64,000 nt of DNA from Staphylococcus sp. IVB6181 (GTDB lineage Bacteria > Bacillota > Bacilli > Staphylococcales > Staphylococcaceae), in contig NZ_CP095096.1 in NCBI RefSeq assembly GCF_025561445.1, positions 1,715,822-1,779,821 of the forward strand. Reading direction: 5' to 3'. Under the pieces are notes generated by a model, which saw only the letters and a program-made list of their open reading frames with translations, was not told where the DNA came from and made no database searches. Positions within the stretch are counted from its first letter, which is position 1. The number at the start of each line of letters is the position of its first letter. This document shows positions 56,624 through 64,000 of the stretch, piece by piece. A program made the position numbers and the translations under genes.

Positions 56624-59600
56624 TTACATATCAAAAATAGACAATTGTGCTTTATCAGGTAAACCTGGCAATGAACCAAGTTCATCTAAATAATCAATGA
56701 CTTTTTGAGATAAGCCAGCCTTTTTATTCAAGTCTTCTTTTGAAAGGAACGGTCCTTCATTACGCGCTTCAACAATACGTTTTGCTACGTTTTCACCTAA
56801 TCCCGGCACTGAAATAAACGGCGGGATTAATGTATCCCCTTCAATAATAAACTCAAAAGCTTGGCTCTTTTCTAAACTAATCGGCTGCATACGGAAACCG
56901 CGATGCGCCATTTCATTCATGATTTCAAGCACAGTCAAGACGTCTTTTTCTTTCTTGCCCAGTTCCATATATTTAGAATACATATCTTTAACAGTTGCTT
57001 TAATTCCTTCTTTATCTTTAATCATCGTTAATAAATCAAAATCAGAAGCACGAACTGTAAAGTATGACGCATAATAATACAATGGATAATGCACTTTGAA
57101 ATAAGCGATACGTACTGCCATCAATACATAGGCTGCCGCATGGGCTTTAGGGAACATGTATTTGATTTTCTTACATGAATCCAAATACCAATCCGGTACA
57201 TCATTGGCCTTCATAATTTCTTCCCATTCTTCTTGCAAGCCTTTACCTTTACGAACTGCCTCCATAATCTTGAAGGCAAGCGATGGTTCTAATCCGGCAT
57301 ACATCAAGTACACCATAATATCGTCACGACAACCGATAACACCAGATAAGTCGCATGTGCCTGAACGTACTAATTCTTGCGCATTGCCTAACCATACGTC
57401 AGTACCATGTGATAATCCAGAGATTTGAACCAACTCTGAGAACGTTGTCGGCTTTGTATCTTCCAGCATTTGACGCACGAAAGCTGTACCGAACTCAGGT
57501 ACACCGAACGTACCTGTTTTACACATAATATCCTCTTCGCTGACACCTAACGATTCTGGCGTACTGAAAATACGCATCGTCTCTTTATCGTCGACTGGTA
57601 CTGTTTTAGGATCAATACCAGATAAATCTTGAAGCATTCTGATCATTGTCGGATCATCGTGTCCCAGTATATCAAGTTTAAGCACGTTATCGTGAATCGA
57701 GTGGAAGTCGAAGTGTGTTGTCATCCATGCTGAAGATTGATCATCAGCCGGATATTGAATAGGTGTAAAATCGTAAATATCCATATAGTCAGGAACTACG
57801 ATAATACCGCCCGGGTGCTGTCCAGTTGTACGTTTAACACCTGTACAGCCTTTAACTAAGCGGTCTACTTCAGCACCGCGCTTATGAATACCTTGGTCAT
57901 TTAAATATCCTTTAACATAACCGAAAGCTGTTTTTTCAGCAACCGTACCGATTGTACCTGCACGGAATACTTTATCCTCACCAAACAGCACTTTCGTATA
58001 GTTATGGGCCTCTGGCTGATATTCCCCGCTGAAGTTCAAGTCGATATCAGGTACTTTGTCCCCTTTAAATCCTAAGAACGTTTCGAACGGAATATCTTGG
58101 CCTTCCTTAATCATTTCAGCGCCGCATTCGCATTTTTTATCTGGTAAGTCGAATCCAGAACCGACAGACCCGTCATTAAAGAATTCGCTTTTTTTACACT
58201 TAGGACAAATATAATGCGGCGGTAATGGATTTACTTCTGTAATCTCAGTCATCGTCGCAACGAAACTAGAACCTACAGAACCACGAGAACCTACTAAGTA
58301 GCCGTCATTTAGTGATTTTTTAACCAGACGCTGCGAAATCAGATAGATAACAGAGAATCCGTTACCGATGATACTTTCCAATTCTTTTTCAAGTCGGTCA
58401 ATCACAATTTGCGGTAAATCGTCACCGTATAATTTACGAGCATTGTTATAACTCATTTCACGAATCTCTTCATTCGCACCTTCCATACGCGGTGTATACA
58501 ATTTATCTTTAATCGGTACGACACGTTCAATCATATCCGCAATTTTATTAGTATTATCGACTACGATTTCTTTTGCTTTCTCTTCGCCTAAGAAATGAAA
58601 CGCATCTAACATTTCATCTGTTGTTCTGAAATGCGCTTCTGGCAAAGTAGAACGATTCAACGGGTTGCCTGGTTGAGAGGCAATCAAAATTTTACGTGCA
58701 ATGCCGTCATGTTCATTTAAGTAGTGCACATTCCCTGTCGCAACGACTGGAATATTAACCGCTTCTCCTGCCTTTAACAAACGTTGGTATATCTCTTCCA
58801 TCGTTTCATTATCGCGGATTAATTCTCTATCGATTAAATCTTGATATAACGCAGGCGGCTGTACTTCAATATAATCATAGTATTTCGCAATACGTTCTAC
58901 TTGAGATTGATCTTTCTGCATCACTGCAGTAAAGACTTCACCTTCATCGCAAGCAGATCCGATTAATAAACCTTCGCGGTATTCGTCTAATAACGAACGC
59001 GGAATTCTCGGTGTACGATAGTAATATGTGACTAAAGACTCGCTGACAATTTTGAATAAGTTCTTAAGTCCTTGCTGGTTTTGAACTAAAATCGTCACGT
59101 GGCTTGGTCGTGCACGTTTATATGCATCTTCATTAGATAGAGACTGGTTGATATCTTGATGATTCTTAACGCCTAATTCATCTACTTGTTTCAACATCTT
59201 CATAAAGATATAAGCAGTTGCTTCGGTATCATAAATGGCACGGTGATGTTGTGTCAGTTCTACACCGTATTTCTTAGCTAAGAAGTTCAAGCCGTGTTTA
59301 CCGAACTCTGTGTTAATCGTACGTGATAATTCTAAAGTATCAATAACACCGTTCGTATAATTGCCAAGTCCTGCACGTTCATAGCCTGTATCAATAAAGC
59401 CCATATCGAAGGAAGCATTATGCGCTACAAAGATTGCATCTCCGACCCATTCTTTAAATTCTGTCAGTACATCATCTATCTCAGGTGCATCGACAAGCAT
59501 TTCATCAGAGATATGTGTTAAATTCTTAATCGTTTCAGACAAACGTTCATGCGGATTACTGAAACGTTCAAACTTATCAATGATTTCTCCGTCATGTACT

Positions 59601-60937
59601 TTGACCGCAGCTAACTCGATAATTTTATCGTACTGGTTAGAAAGTCCAGTTGTTTCGACGTCGAATACAACATAAGTTGCTTCTTTTAAATTGCGGTCTG
59701 TCGGATTATAAGCAATCGGTACACCATCATCCACAAGCATACCTTCCATACCGTAAATCATTTTAATGCCGTTCTTTTCTGCAGCGCTGAATGCATCCGG
59801 ATAAGCTTGTACCACGTTATGGTCTGTCACCGCAATCGCAGGGTGACCCCATTTCGCAGCTTGTGCTACATAATCGCCGATTTGATTAATACCATCCATT
59901 TGACTCATCGCAGAATGCAGATGCAGCTCTACACGTTTTTCATCTGCTTTATCTTGTTTAGGTGTCTTTTTGATTTCTTCAATATCAGACATCATCATTA
60001 CTAAGTCGCGAACGAATGTATCTTCTTCTATACGGCCTTGTGCACGTACCCACTTGCCGACGCTTAACGCTTTGAAGTGATCTAAATCATCTTTGTTTTT
60101 ACGCGTAAACATTTTCAGCACAAGCGAGTCTGTATAGTCGGTTACTTTCAATTCCACAATATGGCGTCCGCTTTTTAATTCTTTGATATTCATATCAAAG
60201 ATAACACCTTCGATTGCGACTTTGAATTCTTCTTCAATAATCGAATCAATCGAACGAACATTGTCCACTTGAATTGGTTTACCGATTTGACATTTGTCCA
60301 CTGAACTTTCGTTATTATCTTGTTGTTTAGCTTTTTCAGCTTTCATTTTTTCTAGTTTTTCTGTCGCTTCTTTGGCACTTTGCTGATCTTCTTCTTGAAT
60401 ATAAGCTTCAAGCGATGCTAATTCATTATCATGATCTGCAATATCTGTTTCAAAGATAATTTTATTAACGTCAAAGCCGCATTGTCTGTATGCTTTGACT
60501 AAGCTGCCGTTGCAAGCTTTATGGAAATAATCACGTTCTATATCATTTGAAACCATTACTTTTAATACATTGCCTGACATGATTAAACGTTTTTGTTTTA
60601 ATTGTCCTTTTACTTTTGGAGACAAGCGTGTTTGATCAATACAATGATTGAAATATTTCATCGCAAATTCATCTTGGCTTTGTGTATCTTCAACCACAAA
60701 TTGCCAATCAATCGTTGCGATTTCTTTAAATTCTTCAATCAATGCGTGTGTAAATAACATGTAGTCTTCATAAGAGAGGAAACGAGGCAGTGTAATTTGA
60801 AAGAGCCATGTGCGTTCTTTTTGCGACACATCAATGCGGTTCAATTCACTTTTTTCTAATATATCTGTCTCCAGCTGATTTGCTATTTTAATCTGATCAG
60901 CCAGCACTTTAAATTTTTCTTGATTCGTCATTGCCAA
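56624..60937 (-). CDS. polC: DNA polymerase III alpha subunit PolC
   Basis: PolC is the replicative polymerase of low-GC Gram-positive bacteria. The 1437 residues contain an OB domain, a PHP domain (VELHLHSAMSQMDG, ~330-343), an inserted 3'-5' exonuclease (VFDVETTGLS, ~420), a zinc-binding region (CPKC...CEC, ~905-940), the polymerase active site (PDIDLNFSGEYQ) and a C-terminal beta-clamp-type tail. The start is TTG at 60935-60937 ((M)AMTNQEKFKV) behind AAGGTGG, matching S. aureus MAMTEQQKF. An upstream open frame to 61021 is not conserved. Confidence 0.97.
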   Translation of the reverse strand: MAMTNQEKFKVLADQIKIANQLETDILEKSELNRIDVSQKERTWLFQITLPRFLSYEDYMLFTHALIEEFKEIATIDWQFVVEDTQSQDEFAMKYFNHCIDQTRLSPKVKGQLKQKRLIMSGNVLKVMVSNDIERDYFHKACNGSLVKAYRQCGFDVNKIIFETDIADHDNELASLEAYIQEEDQQSAKEATEKLEKMKAEKAKQQDNNESSVDKCQIGKPIQVDNVRSIDSIIEEEFKVAIEGVIFDMNIKELKSGRHIVELKVTDYTDSLVLKMFTRKNKDDLDHFKALSVGKWVRAQGRIEEDTFVRDLVMMMSDIEEIKKTPKQDKADEKRVELHLHSAMSQMDGINQIGDYVAQAAKWGHPAIAVTDHNVVQAYPDAFSAAEKNGIKMIYGMEGMLVDDGVPIAYNPTDRNLKEATYVVFDVETTGLSNQYDKIIELAAVKVHDGEIIDKFERFSNPHERLSETIKNLTHISDEMLVDAPEIDDVLTEFKEWVGDAIFVAHNASFDMGFIDTGYERAGLGNYTNGVIDTLELSRTINTEFGKHGLNFLAKKYGVELTQHHRAIYDTEATAYIFMKMLKQVDELGVKNHQDINQSLSNEDAYKRARPSHVTILVQNQQGLKNLFKIVSESLVTYYYRTPRIPRSLLDEYREGLLIGSACDEGEVFTAVMQKDQSQVERIAKYYDYIEVQPPALYQDLIDRELIRDNETMEEIYQRLLKAGEAVNIPVVATGNVHYLNEHDGIARKILIASQPGNPLNRSTLPEAHFRTTDEMLDAFHFLGEEKAKEIVVDNTNKIADMIERVVPIKDKLYTPRMEGANEEIREMSYNNARKLYGDDLPQIVIDRLEKELESIIGNGFSVIYLISQRLVKKSLNDGYLVGSRGSVGSSFVATMTEITEVNPLPPHYICPKCKKSEFFNDGSVGSGFDLPDKKCECGAEMIKEGQDIPFETFLGFKGDKVPDIDLNFSGEYQPEAHNYTKVLFGEDKVFRAGTIGTVAEKTAFGYVKGYLNDQGIHKRGAEVDRLVKGCTGVKRTTGQHPGGIIVVPDYMDIYDFTPIQYPADDQSSAWMTTHFDFHSIHDNVLKLDILGHDDPTMIRMLQDLSGIDPKTVPVDDKETMRIFSTPESLGVSEEDIMCKTGTFGVPEFGTAFVRQMLEDTKPTTFSELVQISGLSHGTDVWLGNAQELVRSGTCDLSGVIGCRDDIMVYLMYAGLEPSLAFKIMEAVRKGKGLQEEWEEIMKANDVPDWYLDSCKKIKYMFPKAHAAAYVLMAVRIAYFKVHYPLYYYASYFTVRASDFDLLTMIKDKEGIKATVKDMYSKYMELGKKEKDVLTVLEIMNEMAHRGFRMQPISLEKSQAFEFIIEGDTLIPPFISVPGLGENVAKRIVEARNEGPFLSKEDLNKKAGLSQKVIDYLDELGSLPGLPDKAQLSIFDM

Positions 60938-61035
60938 GACAATTACCACCTTAGTTATTATTACATCTTTCATAGGATTCAGGGCTGCAGCTTTGTCAGG
61001 GTGTGTACGCATAACACCCATGTTAAACGAAAAAT

Positions 61036-61066
61036 TTGAACCACGTTCTAAAAACGCGGTTGAATT
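61036..61066 (-). promoter_or_regulatory. Hairpin in the polC leader
   Basis: TTCAACCGCGTT pairs with AACGTGGTTCAA (two non-canonical positions) in the 5' leader of polC, followed by ATTTTTCG on the minus strand. It could be an attenuator or a messenger-stability element. Confidence 0.5.
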
Positions 61067-61091
61067 TTCTTACGTTCTGAAGTTCTAAAAT

Positions 61092-61120
61092 ATTATACCA
61101 AATTTTCATCCATTCTTAAA
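61092..61120 (-). promoter_or_regulatory. Promoter of polC
   Basis: A perfect TATAAT (61092-61097) with an extended TGG motif is on the minus strand. The 17-bp spacer leads to a weak -35, TTTAAG (61115-61120). The leader to the polC TTG is about 150 nt. Confidence 0.6.
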
Positions 61121-61150
61121 ATCTATGAACTGTTTTGCTATGTATATAAC

Positions 61151-61180
61151 AAAAAAGCCGAAGTACTTATGTACCTCGAC
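61151..61180 (-). terminator. Terminator of proS
   Basis: GTCGAGGTAC pairs with GTACTTCGGC (two G-U or mismatched positions) around ATAA, followed by six T on the minus strand, after the proS stop codon. Confidence 0.85.
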
Positions 61181-61196
61181 CCTTTTATCAATGCAA

Positions 61197-62897
61197 TTAG
61201 ATTTGTGCATATAAATCTTTAACATAATCAAGCAATTCTGACGCAGCCACTTCGTCGCTGTCGCCTGTATCGCGGCGTTTCACTTCTACAATACCTTCTG
61301 CAGCACGTTTACCTACAACAACACGAACTGGAATACCGATAAGGTCTGCATCGTTGAATTTAACGCCTGCACGTTCTTTACGATCGTCATATAACACATC
61401 AAAAGAAGACTGCAATTCGCTGTAAAGCTGATCGCCTAATTCACGTTGGTCCTCTTTTTTAGGATTGATTGTGATTAAGTGAACTTCAAATGGTGTTACT
61501 GATTTTGGCCAGATAATACCATTGTCATCATTGTTTTGTTCAACGATTGCACTTAATGTTCTTGAAACACCAATACCGTAGCAGCCCATGATTAATGGCT
61601 GTGCTTTGCCTTGGTTGTCTAAGAATGTCGCATTCATTGCTTCTGAGTATTTCGTGCCTAGTTTGAACACTTGGCCGACTTCGATACCTTCTGCGAATTT
61701 CGCGGCGCCTGAGCCGTCGCTTAATGCTTCACCTTCAAGGATGAAGCGGAAATCTCCGAATGCTTCTACGTTAAAGTCGCGTTCAGGATTTGCATTAATG
61801 AAGTGGTAGCCATCTTCATTCGCGCCGACAACTAAGTTAGAAATTTCTTGAATGAAATTATCCGCATAGATTTTAATACCTTTTTCTTGAATCGGTCCGA
61901 TTGAACCTGGGTTAGCACCGACAAGATTAACAATTTCATCTTGGCTTGCAAGTTCAATGTTGTCTGTACCGAAGTATGCTTTTAATTTCACATCGTTGAT
62001 TTCATGATGACCGCGTACTAAAACAATAATAAATTCTCCATCTACTTTGAAGACCATAGATTTCGCAATTTGATCAAGCGGACGATTAAGCAGATCCGCT
62101 ACTTCTTGTGCAGTATGCGCATTAGGCGTTTTTACTTTTTCCAACTCAAGCAATGCTTCTTGATCATTGTTCGGTTCGTAAACAACTTCTGCTTTTTCAA
62201 TATTAGCGGCATAGTCGCTGTTTTCACTGTATACAATTGTATCTTCACCGATTTCGCTCAGTGCCATAAATTCGTGTGTATGGCTGCCTCCGATTGCGCC
62301 TGAATCTGCGACTACCGGACGTGCATTAATACCTGCACGTTTAAAGATTCTGCCGTATGCATCATACATTTCATGGTATGTTTCATCTAATGACGCTTCA
62401 TCAGCATGGAATGAATACGCATCTTTCATGATGAATTCGCGGCCGCGCAATAAACCGAATCTCGGACGTTTTTCATCTCTGAATTTAGATTGAATCTGGA
62501 ACAATGTTAATGGCAACTGCTTATAAGATTTTAATTCATCACGTACGATAAAAGTAACAACTTCTTCGTGTGTTGGTCCTAATGCGAATTGGCGGCCGTT
62601 ACGGTCTGTCAAACGCATTAATTCACTGCCATAAGCATCCCAACGACCTGATTCTTCCCACAATTCTGAAGGCTGCAATGCGGGCATTAAAATTTCTACC
62701 GCATCAATCTTTTCCATTTCTTCTCTGATAATTGATGTAATATTGTTCAGTACACGCGTAGCCAGCGGCAAATAGCTGTAAATCCCGCTTGTACTTTGTT
62801 TGATTAATCCTGCTTTCAGCAATAACTGATGACTTAAAGCTTCAGCTTCTGCCGGCACTTCTCTCATCGTTGGTATAAATACTTTTGACTGTCTCAT
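61197..62897 (-). CDS. proS: Prolyl-tRNA synthetase
   Basis: This is a class II synthetase of bacterial type, 566 residues. Motif 1 lies near residues 50-85, motif 2 in [27 protein letters not shown]-like sequence (~138-165) and motif 3 in [14 protein letters not shown] (~445-458). The insertion between motifs 2 and 3 (~225-395) is the YbaK-like editing domain that removes mischarged Ala. A C-terminal anticodon-binding domain follows. The gene lies 21 bp after rseP, as in Bacillus, and ends at a terminator. Confidence 0.97.
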   Translation of the reverse strand: MRQSKVFIPTMREVPAEAEALSHQLLLKAGLIKQSTSGIYSYLPLATRVLNNITSIIREEMEKIDAVEILMPALQPSELWEESGRWDAYGSELMRLTDRNGRQFALGPTHEEVVTFIVRDELKSYKQLPLTLFQIQSKFRDEKRPRFGLLRGREFIMKDAYSFHADEASLDETYHEMYDAYGRIFKRAGINARPVVADSGAIGGSHTHEFMALSEIGEDTIVYSENSDYAANIEKAEVVYEPNNDQEALLELEKVKTPNAHTAQEVADLLNRPLDQIAKSMVFKVDGEFIIVLVRGHHEINDVKLKAYFGTDNIELASQDEIVNLVGANPGSIGPIQEKGIKIYADNFIQEISNLVVGANEDGYHFINANPERDFNVEAFGDFRFILEGEALSDGSGAAKFAEGIEVGQVFKLGTKYSEAMNATFLDNQGKAQPLIMGCYGIGVSRTLSAIVEQNNDDNGIIWPKSVTPFEVHLITINPKKEDQRELGDQLYSELQSSFDVLYDDRKERAGVKFNDADLIGIPVRVVVGKRAAEGIVEVKRRDTGDSDEVAASELLDYVKDLYAQI

Positions 62898-62918
62898 AAA
62901 ACTAAGGTCCTCCGTTTC

Positions 62919-64000
62919 TTATAAGAAATAACGTTGTATGTCATTCCATGTTACTAATATCATAATAATAATCACAAAAATTGCCCCTGCACCGATAATA
63001 TAAGTTTCGGCCTTTTTGTTTACAGGTCTTCTGAAGATCGCTTCATATAATACAAAGAGTATTCTTCCGCCATCTAACGCAGGTATCGGCAATAAGTTCA
63101 TTAATCCTAAGTTGACACTTAATAAGGCTGTCCATCCTATCAAGTTAATGATACCAGTTTTTACGACAGTATCAACATTATGATAGATACCTACTGGTCC
63201 ATTTAACATGTCAAAGGAGAAGCCGCCTGTAAAGATACTGGCTATCATGCCGACAATCGCTGTAAAGATTAATGTTCCTGCTTTAAAGAATTGTTCAACT
63301 CCGGATACAAGCGGTGCTGTTAGCGAAGAATGTTCTTTATCAGGTTGGAAACCTAAGATATAAAAAGTTTCAGATGTCGTTTTGGAAGTTTTCTGTGTTA
63401 CTTTTTTCGGTTTGAATTCAGCCTTATGCTGCTTACCGTCGCGTTCACGTTCATAAGCAATTGTTATTTTCTTGTCTTTATTTTCCTCTAAAGCATTTTT
63501 AATGTCTTTGAACTTCTCGATTTTATGATCACCGATCTGCTCAATTTTATCCCCCGGTTTTAATCCTATTTCTTGTGCCGGCGTATGATCTTCAACAGAT
63601 TTAATCACATTATTCGGCGTACCTTGATAATAAGCTAAACCGATAAAAATCACGATTGCTAATAGGAAGTTGAATAATGGTCCTGCAAAAAGTGTTAAAA
63701 ACTTCTGTAATGGATTCTTATGCATAAATTGGCGGTTTCTCGGCGCAATTTGAATCAAACTGCCGTGTTCCACGAAATAAGCTTCTTTCGCAATATGGAA
63801 GCGATGACGTTCATCGTCATAAGATGTAATCCCTTCAACATACATTTCATCTTTGAAATCAATTTTCTTCACTTCGATGACTTCTGCTTGTTGGAATTTA
63901 TGCTGATCATCTAACAGAATATGTGTAATTTCGTCTTTGTCGTTTAATTTGATTTTGACAGACATGCCTGGTTCAACAGGCGCTTCTTCCAGTCCGTCTC
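62919..64000 (-). CDS. rseP: RseP-type site-2 protease (C-terminal part, cut by window edge)
   Basis: This is the intramembrane zinc metalloprotease of the RseP/RasP/Eep family. The open frame continues past 64000; about 360 C-terminal residues are visible and the N-terminal HExxH motif is outside the window. Visible features are the PDZ domain ([22 protein letters not shown]), flanking membrane helices and the second active-site motif [15 protein letters not shown]. An internal ATG at 63963-63965 is not the real start, because in-frame coding (EEAPVEPG) precedes it. In staphylococci Eep processes lipoprotein signal peptides and pheromones. Confidence 0.95.
   Translation of the reverse strand, partial: DGLEEAPVEPGMSVKIKLNDKDEITHILLDDQHKFQQAEVIEVKKIDFKDEMYVEGITSYDDERHRFHIAKEAYFVEHGSLIQIAPRNRQFMHKNPLQKFLTLFAGPLFNFLLAIVIFIGLAYYQGTPNNVIKSVEDHTPAQEIGLKPGDKIEQIGDHKIEKFKDIKNALEENKDKKITIAYERERDGKQHKAEFKPKKVTQKTSKTTSETFYILGFQPDKEHSSLTAPLVSGVEQFFKAGTLIFTAIVGMIASIFTGGFSFDMLNGPVGIYHNVDTVVKTGIINLIGWTALLSVNLGLMNLLPIPALDGGRILFVLYEAIFRRPVNKKAETYIIGAGAIFVIIIMILVTWNDIQRYFL

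Noticed and set aside
1-64000. CRISPR arrays, rRNA, tRNA genes or prophage
   Set aside because: No regularly spaced repeats, no tRNA-like cloverleaf with CCA-adjacent terminator and no phage structural genes were seen.

Overview
The window is chromosomal DNA of a low-GC firmicute, clearly a Staphylococcus. RecA, RNase Y, PolC, RNase J2, KorB and PgsA read almost residue for residue like the S. aureus proteins, and the backbone order mutL-mutS-miaB-korBA-ymdB-rny-recA-cinA-pgsA-ymfK/I/H/F-ftsK-rnjB-pnp-rpsO-ribF-truB-rbfA-infB-nusA-rimP-polC-proS-rseP is the staphylococcal one. Accessory genes sit at positions where I would not expect them in S. aureus, so a coagulase-negative species (perhaps of the carnosus/simulans/condimenti group) is likely; the species is inference. 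Almost all backbone genes are on the minus strand.

Layout. 1-7.1 kb: mutL (partial), mutS, a secreted glycerophosphodiesterase on the plus strand, thiW, ricA/ymcA and miaB. 7.15-12.9 kb: an oligopeptide ABC transporter operon oppA-D-F-B-C with its own strong promoter, in which three of five genes (A, D, C) carry single-base homopolymer frameshifts. 13-17.6 kb: a small thiamine-binding-type protein, a YoeB-like protein of unknown role, korAB and ymdB. 17.6-23.5 kb: an accessory block between ymdB and rny, holding a 72-aa protein, a divergent LysR/YeiH pair, a 34-aa basic peptide gene, an MFS exporter and a complete ISL3-family insertion sequence with an exact 8-bp target duplication. 23.5-42.9 kb: rny, recA (with LexA box), cinA, pgsA, the ymf cluster (EF-P modification functions), ftsK, rnjB, pnp, rpsO, ribF, truB. 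43-48.2 kb: an accessory operon of glycerate kinase, SLC13-type anion transporter, two-component system and PepSY membrane protein. 48.3-52 kb: rbfA, isolated with its own promoter and terminator, then an MFS transporter (frameshifted) with a cytosolic glycerophosphodiesterase, and a VOC protein. 52-64 kb: infB-ylxQ-ylxR-nusA-rimP, polC, proS and the C-terminal part of rseP.

How it works together. Many genes serve RNA turnover and translation: RicA, RNase Y, YmdB, RNase J2 and PNPase for mRNA decay and processing; MiaB, TruB, RimP, RbfA, IF2, S15 and ProRS for tRNA and ribosome function; YmfI/H/F for EF-P modification. MutS/MutL, RecA, PolC and FtsK serve replication, repair and chromosome segregation.

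The main oddities are (i) splitting of the normally continuous nusA-infB-rbfA-truB-ribF-rpsO operon by two accessory insertions, with terminators and new promoters at the joints; (ii) four one-base homopolymer frameshifts confined to two transporter loci; (iii) the IS inserted exactly in the U-tract of the rny terminator; (iv) a YoeB-like C-terminal domain in a stand-alone protein; and (v) a sensor/PepSY regulatory module in one operon with glycerate kinase. I see no CRISPR array, rRNA, tRNA or prophage.
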